A DNA stretch of 64,000 nt from an uncultured Bacteroidota bacterium (lineage in GTDB: Bacteria; Bacteroidota; Bacteroidia; Chitinophagales; Chitinophagaceae). This document shows positions 38,247 to 48,101 of this stretch, piece after piece. Position 1 is the stretch's first letter; each line of letters begins with the position of its first letter. The notes beneath the pieces are model-generated. The model was not told where the DNA came from, made no database searches, and saw nothing but the letters and a program-made list of their open reading frames with translations. The stretch is from NCBI GenBank assembly GCA_903835005.1, contig CAILLK010000044.1, forward strand, positions 62,001-126,000, given 5' to 3'. A program made the translations under genes and the position numbers.

Positions 38247-41200
38247 ATGAAACCCTCTATATTCAAGAATTACAGTTACTATTCCTGTTTTTTGATTTTG
38301 CTTTTCAGTCAGTTCGCTTTGAATAAAAGCCTGGCACAATGCTCTGCATTAAGTGGGCCGAGTTATTCCAATACCTGTTCAACTGATTATTTCACCGCCA
38401 TAACGGCCTCTGGTACAGGGGTGATATCCAGTATATCCTATCCATATACCAGTTGTGTAAGTACTTATTTTAACTATTTCAGTACACAGGGCGCTAGTGC
38501 TTCATCCGGAACTTTAGTATCAGTGGTTGTAAACAGGTGCCTCTCTACTTACACGGCCTATACGTCTATTTGGGTCGACTGGAACAACGATAATATCTAT
38601 CAGACCACAGAAGAAGTTTCCGGTCCGTATACCTACGTTGGTGGCGCTACCACGCACACATTTAGTTTTACCGTTCCATCAACAGGTGTAATCTATGGTA
38701 CCCACCTCCATATGAGGGTGTACCTTGGTGAGGGAGGTACGGCTCCTTGTACCGCAACATATGGAGAAACTGCCGATTACTATTTTCAGGTAAATTGTTC
38801 CAGTTTCCCGACAATTGTTACTTCACCTTCTTCAGGTAGTTTCTGTGCAGGTAGCAGTGGTATATATTTAACCGCTTCGGGGGCCGGTACAGGTGGTACC
38901 TATACCTGGAGTCCTGCAGCCGGTTTATCAGCAACTACCGGCGGTTCAGTAACAGCAACACCAACTGTAACGACCATTTATACGGTTACCGGTACTACAT
39001 CAGGTGGGTGCCCCGGTAACACCACTGTACCGGTAACAGTAAATCCATCACCAGCGGCCATTACCGGTTCAATGGGCGTGTGTGAAAGCGGCGGAACAAC
39101 AACTTTAAGCGATGCTACTGCCGGAGGTACCTGGAGTACTTCAAGTTCCAATATTTCACTTGGAACATCCGGTATTGTAACAGGAGTTACATCCGGCACT
39201 GCTGTTGTTACCTATACTGCTGGCGGTTGCTATGTTACTGCTACAGTTACTGTAAATCCCGTGCCAGTTATTTCAGGCTCTCTTTCACTATGCTCAGGTT
39301 CAACAACTTCTTTAACTTCATCTATATCCGGTGTTACCTGGACAAGCAGTAATGCGTCAGTTGCAACAGTTGGTGTATCTACAGGTATTGTAACGGGCAT
39401 AACTGCAGCATCCTGCAATATTACCTGTTTTACAACTTCCACAGGATGCTATGCGACTGCAACTATAACTGTAAATCCTAATCCGGCTGCGATCACAGGC
39501 GTGTTGTCGGTATGCCCGGGTGGTACAACTACTTTAAGCGATGCAACAACCGGCGGTACCTGGAGTACCTCCAGTTCCAACATTACAATCGGTTCAGTCA
39601 GTGGAACAGTAACAGGTGTTACTGCAGGTTCAGCTGCAGTAACCTATACCAGCGGCCTGGGATGTAACTCATTTGCTACAGTAACTGTCAACTCTTTGCC
39701 TGCATCTGTGTCTGGCTCATTAAACGTATGTATTGGCACCACCACAACTTTAACGGATGCCACGGGTGGCGGTACATGGAGCTGCAGTAATGCCAATATT
39801 TCTGTGGGTTCCGCCTCCGGAGTGGTAACAGGAGTAGCATTAGGTACCTCTGTAATAACTTACACAGCCAGCACAGGATGCTTTATAACGGCCGTTGAAA
39901 CAGTTAATGCCTTTCCTTCTTCTATTAGTGGTACTCCAAATCTGTGCATAGGAATCGCCGCTACTTTTACCGATGCGACTACAGGTGGCGTGTGGAGTGC
40001 CAGTAATTCCAATGTAATCACAGGTTCATCGAGCGGTATTATTACGGGTGTATCTTCAGGTACTTCTGTTATCACCTATACCACAGGCAGTGGTTGCTAT
40101 GTTACATATCCTGTAACTATCAATCCGGTGCCTGCTTCCATCAGCGGACTTCCCGAGATATGTGTCGGGTCAACATCTTTTTTATTTGAGACTACCAGTG
40201 GTGGCTACTGGAGCAGCAGCAATGGTAACGTAACCATCGGATCCACTTCTGGATTTATTACTGGTGTTTCAGCCGGCTCATCTGTATTGTCTTATACATT
40301 AGGAACAGGATGCTATTCGGTTTTCATGATAACAGCAGATCCGCTTCCGGCAAGTATTTCAGGCCCGCTAAATGTTTGCGTCGGACAAACGGTAACTCTA
40401 ATTGACGGGACCTCTGGCGGAACATGGTCAATCAGTAATTCAAATGCAACGTTTGGTTCCTCATCTGGTATCGTATCAGGTGTAACAACGGGTACTTCAA
40501 TAGTTACCTATACTCTGAGTACAGGGTGCTCAATTACGGCTGTTGTTACAATTAACGGATTACCTGCATCAATTTCCGGAGCCGCATCTGTTTGCGTTGG
40601 TTCTTCAACTTTATTTTCAGATATAAGTACTGGTGGCACATGGTCTGTCAGCAACTCAAATGCTACAATCGGATCTTCTTCTGGAAATGTTACAGGCATA
40701 TCATCAGGTACATCAGTTATTACCTATACATTATCTACCGGCTGCTATATAACTTCAATAATTACAGTTAACCCCTTGCCATTAGTCATTTCTGGAACTC
40801 TGCAGGTTTGTCCGGGGGCAACTACAACACTAACCGACGCCTCAGGTGGCGGATTATGGAGTAGCAGTAACACGAATGCAACTATCGGTTCTGGCAGCGG
40901 AATAGCTGCAGGCGTTACTGCCGGTACAACAATTATAACCTATATCATTCCAACAGGCTGTTTAATAACCGCTGTGTTAACTATTAATCCGGTACCAGCA
41001 TCGATTTCCGGACCATCGCAGGTATGCATCGGCTCAGGCATATCCCTTACTGACGCTTCTGGCGGTGGAATTTGGAGCATCAGTAATACAAATGCCTCCA
41101 TCGGTTCTTTAACCGGTATAGTTACCGGAGCCGCTGCAGGTACTTCAGTAATTACTTATACATTGCCTACAGGATGCTATATTACAGCCTTGGTGTCTGT

Positions 41201-44200
41201 AAACCCATTGCCTTCTGTAATTTTCGGCACAATGAATGTTTGTGTGGGTTCTGCTGATTTGTTAGGTGATATCACATCCGGTGGAACATGGAGCATTAGT
41301 AATTCGCATGCTTCTATTGGAAGCGGCACAGGATTAGTTACCGGTATTACTTCAGGAAGTGCTGTTGTAACCTATACTTCCTCAGTGGGTTGTATTGCTA
41401 CTGCTTCCTTTACTGTCAATTCATTACCTGCACTGATGTCGGGTACATTAAATGTATGTACCGGCCTTACAACAGTTGTAACGGACGCGACCGGAGGAGG
41501 TACATGGTCGGTAAGTAATACTAATGCATCAATCGGATCCACCTCGGGCTTAGTAACAGGAAACACTGCAGGCACATCCATAATTACCTACACACTTGCT
41601 ACAGGATGCTTTAATACCGCTGTGCTTACTATAAATCCTTTGCCGGCAACTATTACCGGTCCGTTACAGGTGTGTGTAGATGGAACAATAAATCTTTATG
41701 ATGCAACATCCGGCGGAATATGGAGCAGTAGTAATACGAATGCAGCAACAGGAAGCTTGTCTGGTATTATTTCCGGAGTTTCAAGCGGAATAACTGTTAT
41801 TACCTATGCATTGTCAACAGGATGCATTGCCGATGTTACTATTACTGTTAATCCGTTACCATCTTTAATTTCTGGCATTATGGATGTCTGTCCGGGCTTA
41901 ACTGTTACACTTTCTGACGGGTTTCCAGGCGGAGACTGGACCAGCAGCAATTCGAACGCCGCTATTGGTTCAGTTTCAGGCATAGTAACCGGAGTATCAT
42001 CCGGAACTGCTGTAATTACGTATACACTGCCTACGGGTTGTTATAGTACATCTGCTTTTACTGTAAATTTGGCTCCGGACCCTATTTCAGGCGTTACTGT
42101 TGTTTGCGTGGGTTCAACTTCCGGGCTTACCGACGGGGTTTCGGGTGGAACATGGACCATAAGCAATTCAAATGCGGATATAGACCCGTTTTCCGGTATT
42201 GTTTCCGGAATTACTTCGGGCACAGCTTCAGTTACTTATAGTCTTTCTGATGGATGTCTTTCTACAACTGAAATTACTATTGATGCATTGCCATCTCCGA
42301 TTTCAGGTGGGCCTGATGTCTGTATTGGTTCTTCTCTGCCTTTAACCGACCCGGGAGGCGGACTCTGGAGCAGCAGTAATACCAATGTTACGGTTGGCTC
42401 TATATCTGGAATAATTACAGGAGCTGCGCTTGGCACTTCTGTTGTAACCTATACTGTAGGTACCGGATGCACAGTAACCGAAACGATAACTGTTCATCCG
42501 CTTCCATTACCGGTTTCGGGTCCCGGGGCTTTTTGCACAGGATCTGTTGTGACACTTTCTGATCCATCACCAGGAGGTGTCTGGAGCAGCGGAAGCACAA
42601 ATATTTCTGTGGGTACTTTCTCTGGTTTGATAAATGGTTTGTCTGCCGGAATCTCAACTGTAACTTATACAATAAGTACAGGGTGTTATGTTACTTTTCC
42701 GGTTATTGTCAATCCGGTACCTTCTGCCATCTCCGGGTCTTCTTCAGTTTGCCCGGGTGCCACAATCACGCTTGCTGATGTGACAAGTGGTGGCAGTTGG
42801 AGTTCCAGCAACGGAAATGTTACTATCGGTACTTCATCTGGCATATTGACCGGATTGGCATCGGGTACATCTGTTGAAACTTATTTATTAACTACAGGAT
42901 GTTACGTAACGAAATCAATTACTGTCAACCCTTTGCCTGCTGTAATATCCGGAGCAAATTATGTTTGTGCCGGTTCAACCGCTATACTTTCTGATGCTGG
43001 TGGGGGGGTGTGGACAAGCAGTAATCCACTTGTGGCTTCTGTGGGTTCATCCTCCGGGCTTGTTGCTGGTGTATCAGCAGGCACTGTAATTATTACTTAT
43101 ACATTGCCAACCGGATGCATGACAATACATAATATGACGGTCAACCCTTTGCCTTCCCCGGTTTCAGGTTCCACTTCTGTATGTCTTGGTGTTTCCTCCC
43201 CACTAACGGATGCGGGTGGAGGTACATGGACCAGCAGTCTTCCTGGTGTGGCTTCCATCGGTTCACTTACAGGAATGGTTTACGGATCTTCTATAGGGGC
43301 CTCAGTTATTACCTATACAATCAGTACCGGTTGTTATGTTACCACCACAGTTAATATTATCTCATTGCCACCTGCAATAACGGGCGCAAATTCAGTCTGC
43401 CAGGGCTCAACTGCAGCTTTTACGGATGCAGGAGGTGGTGTATGGTCTGCCAGTAATGCCAATATATCCGTTGGTACATCAACCGGTATCGTTACCGGTA
43501 TAACAGCCGGTACATCAATAGTTACTTACACATTGGGAACGGGTTGCAGTGTTACCCATCCAATAACCGTAAACCCTTCTCCGGGTACTATTTCGGGTAT
43601 TACCGGTTTATGTATTGGCTCAACTGCAACTTTAAGTGATGGCATAAGCGGTGGATCATGGAGCAGCAGCAATCCACTGATTGTGTCAGTTGGTAGTTCT
43701 TCAGGGTTTATTACGGGGTTGTCTGTTGGCACTTCGATAATCAGCTATTCTCTGGGAATAGGATGTGATGCAGTTGTAGCGGTAACCGTTAATTCATTCC
43801 CTGCAGCCATTTCAGGCCCATCAGCCATTTGCCAGGGTTCAGGTATGACGTATACGGATCCGGGGAGTGGTGTTTGGACCAGCTCAAATATTTCATTGGC
43901 AACTATTGGTTCCGCAACTGGTATACTTACTGGTCTTCTGCCAGGTAATGATACAATAACCTATACCTCAGGCAGTGGCTGTACAGTGAAAAAATCCGTT
44001 ACCATAAATCCGTTGCCTGCATCGATTTCCGGTACTGGTACAATATGTATAGGTTCTTCCTCACCTTTTACTAACAGCTCTCCCGGAGGGACATGGTCCG
44101 TCAGTAATCCGGTTATCGCCAGTATAGGCTCCGCTTCAGGTATTGTTAATGGTCTTAATGCAGGCACCCTGAATATCAGTTACACCCTAAGTACAGGTTG

Positions 44201-47200
44201 TTCAATAAATAAACCTGTTACTATTTCACCACTTCCACCAACTATTACCGGAACATTTATATTTTGTCAGGGTGTCACAAGTATTTTAAGTGATGCAGTA
44301 ACCGGTGGTACCTGGACAAGCAGCAATGCTGCTGTGGCTGCTGCAGGCTCAGGTTCCGGTTCAGTTACCGGTGTTTCGGCCGGCAGTGCACTGATTACCT
44401 ATACTATAGGAACCGGCTGCCTCAGGACTGTTTCCGTTACCGTTAACCCATTACCAGCAGCTGTCTCGGGCAATTTTGGTATTTGCATAGGTTCTGCATC
44501 ACTACTCACCGACAGTTCGCCCGGTGGCACCTGGAGCAGCAGCAATTCTACTTTAGCTCCCATAGGTTCAGCTTCAGGATTGGTAAATGGTATAACTTTA
44601 GGTACTGCCAACATTACCTATACAATTCCCTCTGGTTGTTTTATCACTCAACAGATTACAATAGATCCGTTACCTACCGCAATATCAGGCAGTACAACGG
44701 TATGTATGGGTGCCTCTTCATCTTTAAGTGATGCGATAACCGGCGGTACATGGACAAGCGCAAACCCTTCAGTTGCTGCAGCGGGTTCTTCTTCGGGCTA
44801 TATAACAGGTATTGCTGTCGGGTCTGTTGTTATAACATATACGCTGTCTGTTGGCTGTTTTGCAACCGTTTCTTTTACAGTAAAGCCTTCTCCTTCGCCT
44901 GTTATGGGGGCAACTTCTGTATGTGCCGGTTCAGCCATTACACTTACAGATATAACGGCAGGAGGGGTTTGGAGCAGCGGCAGTCCGTCCATTGCAACTG
45001 TTGGATCTTCTTCCGGTATTGTAAATGGTATGTCTTCAGGAACAGCTATAGTCTCCTATACAAGTACCACTACAGGCTGCAGTGCGGTTTTACCTATAAT
45101 AGTTAATCCAATTAACCCGGTCACCGGTCCTGCAACTGTTTGTGCGGGTTCTACTGCTGTTATGACTGATTCTGTTCCGGGTGGTATATGGAGCAGCAGC
45201 AATCCTGCCATTGGTTCTGTTAATTCTGCAGGGGTCGTCACAGGTTTGACTCCGGGTAGCACTACCATTGTGTACGTTTTGCCAACGGGTTGTTCAGCCA
45301 CATATCCGGTTACTGTAAATGCCATCCCACCTGTTATTACAGGTGCCAGTCATCTTTGTGTTGGGCAGAATATTACATTGAGCGATGCCCTGCCTGGTGG
45401 TGTATGGATCAGCAGCAACCCATCTGTTGGTTCTGTCGATCCTTATTCGGGTATGTTGGAGGGTGTCAGTGCAGGTGTGGTTACTCTTAGTTATACTTTC
45501 CTCGGATGTCCCAGAACATTTACTGTTACGGTCAATGCCTTGCCTGGTGCAATCTCCGGTTCTTTAAGTATATGCCAGGGAACCTCAACTACCTTGAGTA
45601 ATTCAGGCACTGGCGGTATATGGACCAGCAGCAACCCTTCAATTGCCGGCATTGGTTCAGCCACCGGAGTAGCAAATGCACTGCTTGCCGGAACCTCATC
45701 AATAACCTATACACTAAGTACCGGTTGTACTGTAAATACTGTTTTAACTGTGATGGCCCTTCCTGCTGCTGTCGGAGGCCCGGTTAATTTGTGTATGGGC
45801 TCAATAATTGCTCTTACTGATGCGACTCCGTCAGGATTATGGTCGAGCAGTAATGTTTCGGTAGCGCCTGTAGGTGCATTTACCGGTACTGTTATCGGAT
45901 TGGCTGCAGGAGTGGCTGCAATAACTTATACTATACCGACAGGTTGCATAATTACTCAAAATGTAACTGTTAATACGCTGCCTTTATCAATTACAGGCAT
46001 ATCACAATTATGTGTTGGCACTAACTCAGTGTTAGCTGACGCTACTCCGGGAGGTATATGGAGCAGTTACCTGCCGGGAGTGGCAGCTGTTGGTTCTTCC
46101 ACTGGTATAGTTACAGGCTATTCATCAGGGACTGATACTATCTATTACCTGATTCCGGCTACCGGCTGTTACACTTCAGCGGTCATCACAATTAACCCGC
46201 TGCCTTCCGCTATTCTTGGTGCATCAAATCTTTGCACAGGGTTTACAACTACTTTTACAGATTCATCACCATCCGGCACCTGGAGCACAAGTGATTCCGG
46301 TATTGCAACAATTGGTTCCGGGTCCGGAATAATAACTGGGATTTCCGCAGGTACAGTTACAATATCATATACACTGGCTGGCGGCTGTATTGCTGCCAGG
46401 CTGCTAACTGTATATCCTGTACCATCAGTAATTTCCGGTTCTGCGCAGGTTTGCCTCGATGGTACTTCATCCCTGTATGATTCTGTTACTGGTGGCCATT
46501 GGTATAGTGCATCAACCTCAATAGCAACTATTGATTCAATTTCCGGAACCGTAACCGGGGTCTCAACCGGGACTGATATTATTTCTTATTCATTCAACGC
46601 AGCATGCAGTACCTCAATCACAATTACAGTGAATCCATTACCCTATATCTACAACCTTACAGGCGGAGGTAATTATTGCGCCGGTGGTTCCGGAGTGCAT
46701 GTTGGTTTAAGTGGGTCATCAGTTGGCGTTGATTATATGCTCTACCGGGGTATTACCGCAACCGGATCTTTCCCCGGAACCGGTACTGCTATGGATTTTG
46801 GCCTGCAAACAATTGTAGGTATGTATTCAGTTATTGCGACAACAACCGCAACCGGTTGCAGTAACAATATGGCGGGATCAGCTATGATTAATACTACGCC
46901 CCTCGTTATACCAGCAATTACTTTTAGTGCATATCCGGCAGATACTGTGTGTTCCGGAACTACTGTTACTTATAGTCCCTTACCTGTTAACGGAGGCACC
47001 TCCCCGGCTTATCAATGGAGTGTGAATGGTACAAGTGTAGCTACCACCAGCAGTTATACATATATTCCTGCCAATGGAGATGTAGTGATGGCTGCACTGA
47101 CCAGCAATGCCAGTTGTGCACTTCCTTTAACAGCCAGTTATTCCGTTACTGCTGTCGTTAATCCTTTCGGCACTCCATCGGTTAACCTTTTGGCAAGTCC

Positions 47201-47990
47201 GGGCGCTACCGTGTGTAGAGGAAGTCTGGTAACATTGAGTCCTGTACCTCATTTGGGCGGATCTTCACCTGTCTTTTCCTGGATAATTAATGGTGTTAAT
47301 ATGGGTAGCAGCAGTTCCTATTCATATGTGCCCGTCAATGACGACCATGCATATTGCATCATGGAAAGTAATTACCTCTGCCGGCTTAATAATCTGGATA
47401 CAAGTGCAATTATGATACTAACTACCGATACTCCTGTGGTGCCACAGGTTAGCATCAGCGCCAGTCCTTCTGCCCTTATCAGCTCAGGTCAGCATATTAC
47501 ACTTACTGCTTCCGTAATTAACGGTGGTTTTTCACCAACATACCAGTGGGTGGTAAACAGCATTCCTGTGTCGGGCGCCACCAATTCATCGTATTCCAGA
47601 GATTCATTTGCTGCTCCTTTTGATTCTGTAACTTGCCTGGTTACCAATCATGATCTCTGCAATTCCACTGGTTTTCAATGGATCTTCATAAATGTTGCTC
47701 CTGCTGAAGTTAATATTATGCCGTCTCTGACTGATTTGGCAGTACTTCCGAACCCGAGTTCAGGAGATTTCATTCTTAAAGGTTCTGTAGGTACAAAGGC
47801 AGATGCAACTGTATCTATTGTTATAACAGATCTTCCGGGAAGGGAAATATTTAAACATATTGTAAAGGCTCAAAATGGCTTGATAAATGAGCGGATTGAG
47901 CTTGGTCCGGATAACTATAGCGGATTTTATCTGATGAAAGTAAACACATCTGGCGATCAGAAGGTATTTCATCTGGTAATAGAAAAATAG
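38247..47990 (+). CDS. Giant secreted multi-repeat protein (3247 residues) with T9SS type A tail
   Basis: A second uninterrupted giant, 9.7 kb. Signal peptide to about residue 31 (NKSLAQ). GEVED-like N-terminal domain to ~185 (IWVDWNNDNIYQTTEEVSG, LHMRVYLGEGG), one PKD/Ig-like domain (WSPAAGLSATTGGSVTATP), then 35 BIG2-like repeats at 268-2797, one copy of the 89-residue repeat (2798-2885), three Ig-like domains and a type A tail (LAVLPNPSSGDFILKGS ... GFYLMKVNT). N-terminus matches the minus-strand gene at 19400, C-terminus matches giant gene 1. No catalytic motifs. It is probably an adhesin or filament-like surface protein; this is inference. The upstream 316 bases hold the terminator of gene 1 and no other gene. 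Confidence 0.92.
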   Translation: MKPSIFKNYSYYSCFLILLFSQFALNKSLAQCSALSGPSYSNTCSTDYFTAITASGTGVISSISYPYTSCVSTYFNYFSTQGASASSGTLVSVVVNRCLSTYTAYTSIWVDWNNDNIYQTTEEVSGPYTYVGGATTHTFSFTVPSTGVIYGTHLHMRVYLGEGGTAPCTATYGETADYYFQVNCSSFPTIVTSPSSGSFCAGSSGIYLTASGAGTGGTYTWSPAAGLSATTGGSVTATPTVTTIYTVTGTTSGGCPGNTTVPVTVNPSPAAITGSMGVCESGGTTTLSDATAGGTWSTSSSNISLGTSGIVTGVTSGTAVVTYTAGGCYVTATVTVNPVPVISGSLSLCSGSTTSLTSSISGVTWTSSNASVATVGVSTGIVTGITAASCNITCFTTSTGCYATATITVNPNPAAITGVLSVCPGGTTTLSDATTGGTWSTSSSNITIGSVSGTVTGVTAGSAAVTYTSGLGCNSFATVTVNSLPASVSGSLNVCIGTTTTLTDATGGGTWSCSNANISVGSASGVVTGVALGTSVITYTASTGCFITAVETVNAFPSSISGTPNLCIGIAATFTDATTGGVWSASNSNVITGSSSGIITGVSSGTSVITYTTGSGCYVTYPVTINPVPASISGLPEICVGSTSFLFETTSGGYWSSSNGNVTIGSTSGFITGVSAGSSVLSYTLGTGCYSVFMITADPLPASISGPLNVCVGQTVTLIDGTSGGTWSISNSNATFGSSSGIVSGVTTGTSIVTYTLSTGCSITAVVTINGLPASISGAASVCVGSSTLFSDISTGGTWSVSNSNATIGSSSGNVTGISSGTSVITYTLSTGCYITSIITVNPLPLVISGTLQVCPGATTTLTDASGGGLWSSSNTNATIGSGSGIAAGVTAGTTIITYIIPTGCLITAVLTINPVPASISGPSQVCIGSGISLTDASGGGIWSISNTNASIGSLTGIVTGAAAGTSVITYTLPTGCYITALVSVNPLPSVIFGTMNVCVGSADLLGDITSGGTWSISNSHASIGSGTGLVTGITSGSAVVTYTSSVGCIATASFTVNSLPALMSGTLNVCTGLTTVVTDATGGGTWSVSNTNASIGSTSGLVTGNTAGTSIITYTLATGCFNTAVLTINPLPATITGPLQVCVDGTINLYDATSGGIWSSSNTNAATGSLSGIISGVSSGITVITYALSTGCIADVTITVNPLPSLISGIMDVCPGLTVTLSDGFPGGDWTSSNSNAAIGSVSGIVTGVSSGTAVITYTLPTGCYSTSAFTVNLAPDPISGVTVVCVGSTSGLTDGVSGGTWTISNSNADIDPFSGIVSGITSGTASVTYSLSDGCLSTTEITIDALPSPISGGPDVCIGSSLPLTDPGGGLWSSSNTNVTVGSISGIITGAALGTSVVTYTVGTGCTVTETITVHPLPLPVSGPGAFCTGSVVTLSDPSPGGVWSSGSTNISVGTFSGLINGLSAGISTVTYTISTGCYVTFPVIVNPVPSAISGSSSVCPGATITLADVTSGGSWSSSNGNVTIGTSSGILTGLASGTSVETYLLTTGCYVTKSITVNPLPAVISGANYVCAGSTAILSDAGGGVWTSSNPLVASVGSSSGLVAGVSAGTVIITYTLPTGCMTIHNMTVNPLPSPVSGSTSVCLGVSSPLTDAGGGTWTSSLPGVASIGSLTGMVYGSSIGASVITYTISTGCYVTTTVNIISLPPAITGANSVCQGSTAAFTDAGGGVWSASNANISVGTSTGIVTGITAGTSIVTYTLGTGCSVTHPITVNPSPGTISGITGLCIGSTATLSDGISGGSWSSSNPLIVSVGSSSGFITGLSVGTSIISYSLGIGCDAVVAVTVNSFPAAISGPSAICQGSGMTYTDPGSGVWTSSNISLATIGSATGILTGLLPGNDTITYTSGSGCTVKKSVTINPLPASISGTGTICIGSSSPFTNSSPGGTWSVSNPVIASIGSASGIVNGLNAGTLNISYTLSTGCSINKPVTISPLPPTITGTFIFCQGVTSILSDAVTGGTWTSSNAAVAAAGSGSGSVTGVSAGSALITYTIGTGCLRTVSVTVNPLPAAVSGNFGICIGSASLLTDSSPGGTWSSSNSTLAPIGSASGLVNGITLGTANITYTIPSGCFITQQITIDPLPTAISGSTTVCMGASSSLSDAITGGTWTSANPSVAAAGSSSGYITGIAVGSVVITYTLSVGCFATVSFTVKPSPSPVMGATSVCAGSAITLTDITAGGVWSSGSPSIATVGSSSGIVNGMSSGTAIVSYTSTTTGCSAVLPIIVNPINPVTGPATVCAGSTAVMTDSVPGGIWSSSNPAIGSVNSAGVVTGLTPGSTTIVYVLPTGCSATYPVTVNAIPPVITGASHLCVGQNITLSDALPGGVWISSNPSVGSVDPYSGMLEGVSAGVVTLSYTFLGCPRTFTVTVNALPGAISGSLSICQGTSTTLSNSGTGGIWTSSNPSIAGIGSATGVANALLAGTSSITYTLSTGCTVNTVLTVMALPAAVGGPVNLCMGSIIALTDATPSGLWSSSNVSVAPVGAFTGTVIGLAAGVAAITYTIPTGCIITQNVTVNTLPLSITGISQLCVGTNSVLADATPGGIWSSYLPGVAAVGSSTGIVTGYSSGTDTIYYLIPATGCYTSAVITINPLPSAILGASNLCTGFTTTFTDSSPSGTWSTSDSGIATIGSGSGIITGISAGTVTISYTLAGGCIAARLLTVYPVPSVISGSAQVCLDGTSSLYDSVTGGHWYSASTSIATIDSISGTVTGVSTGTDIISYSFNAACSTSITITVNPLPYIYNLTGGGNYCAGGSGVHVGLSGSSVGVDYMLYRGITATGSFPGTGTAMDFGLQTIVGMYSVIATTTATGCSNNMAGSAMINTTPLVIPAITFSAYPADTVCSGTTVTYSPLPVNGGTSPAYQWSVNGTSVATTSSYTYIPANGDVVMAALTSNASCALPLTASYSVTAVVNPFGTPSVNLLASPGATVCRGSLVTLSPVPHLGGSSPVFSWIINGVNMGSSSSYSYVPVNDDHAYCIMESNYLCRLNNLDTSAIMILTTDTPVVPQVSISASPSALISSGQHITLTASVINGGFSPTYQWVVNSIPVSGATNSSYSRDSFAAPFDSVTCLVTNHDLCNSTGFQWIFINVAPAEVNIMPSLTDLAVLPNPSSGDFILKGSVGTKADATVSIVITDLPGREIFKHIVKAQNGLINERIELGPDNYSGFYLMKVNTSGDQKVFHLVIEK
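39048..46637 (+). repeat. 35 tandem ~72-residue BIG2/Ig-like repeats of giant gene 2
   Basis: Residues 268-2797, mean 72.3 residues, each with a first Cys in (V/L)C.G, then LTD...GG.WS.SN....IGS.SGIVTG(V/I)..GT..ITYTL.TGC and a closing (T/V)(V/I)NP LP. The regularity is very high: linkers are almost always xxNP followed by LP(A/S). Copy 4 (GTWSCSNANIS) and copy 2 (SCNITCF) carry extra Cys. The copies differ at DNA level, so no recent tandem amplification is visible. Confidence 0.9.
46638..46901 (+). repeat. Single copy of the ~89-residue two-Cys repeat in giant gene 2
   Basis: An 88-residue unit with NLTGGGNYCAGGSGVHVGLSG, YMLYRG, GTGTAMDFGLQT, MYSVIATTTATGC. It is clearly the same domain as the 21-copy array of gene 1, placed at the same position relative to the three Ig-like domains and tail. 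Confidence 0.88.
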
Positions 47991-48101
47991 CAGTTCAAAT
48001 AACCAGTTCCACAGAATGCATGAAGCATTGTTTTAGGATTGTCTTTGTTATGGGTATTTAATTTGGAGTAAATTTTCTTATCAGATGTTTAATCGATTTT
48101 T

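Noticed and set aside
24275-46901. Regularly spaced repeats that could suggest a CRISPR-like or satellite array
   Set aside because: The period matches codon frame, copies are diverged at DNA level but conserved as protein, and there are no identical repeats with unique spacers.
48015-48033. Small hairpin AATGC/GCATT with TTTT after giant gene 2
   Set aside because: Stem only five base pairs and AT-rich surroundings; too weak to call a terminator.
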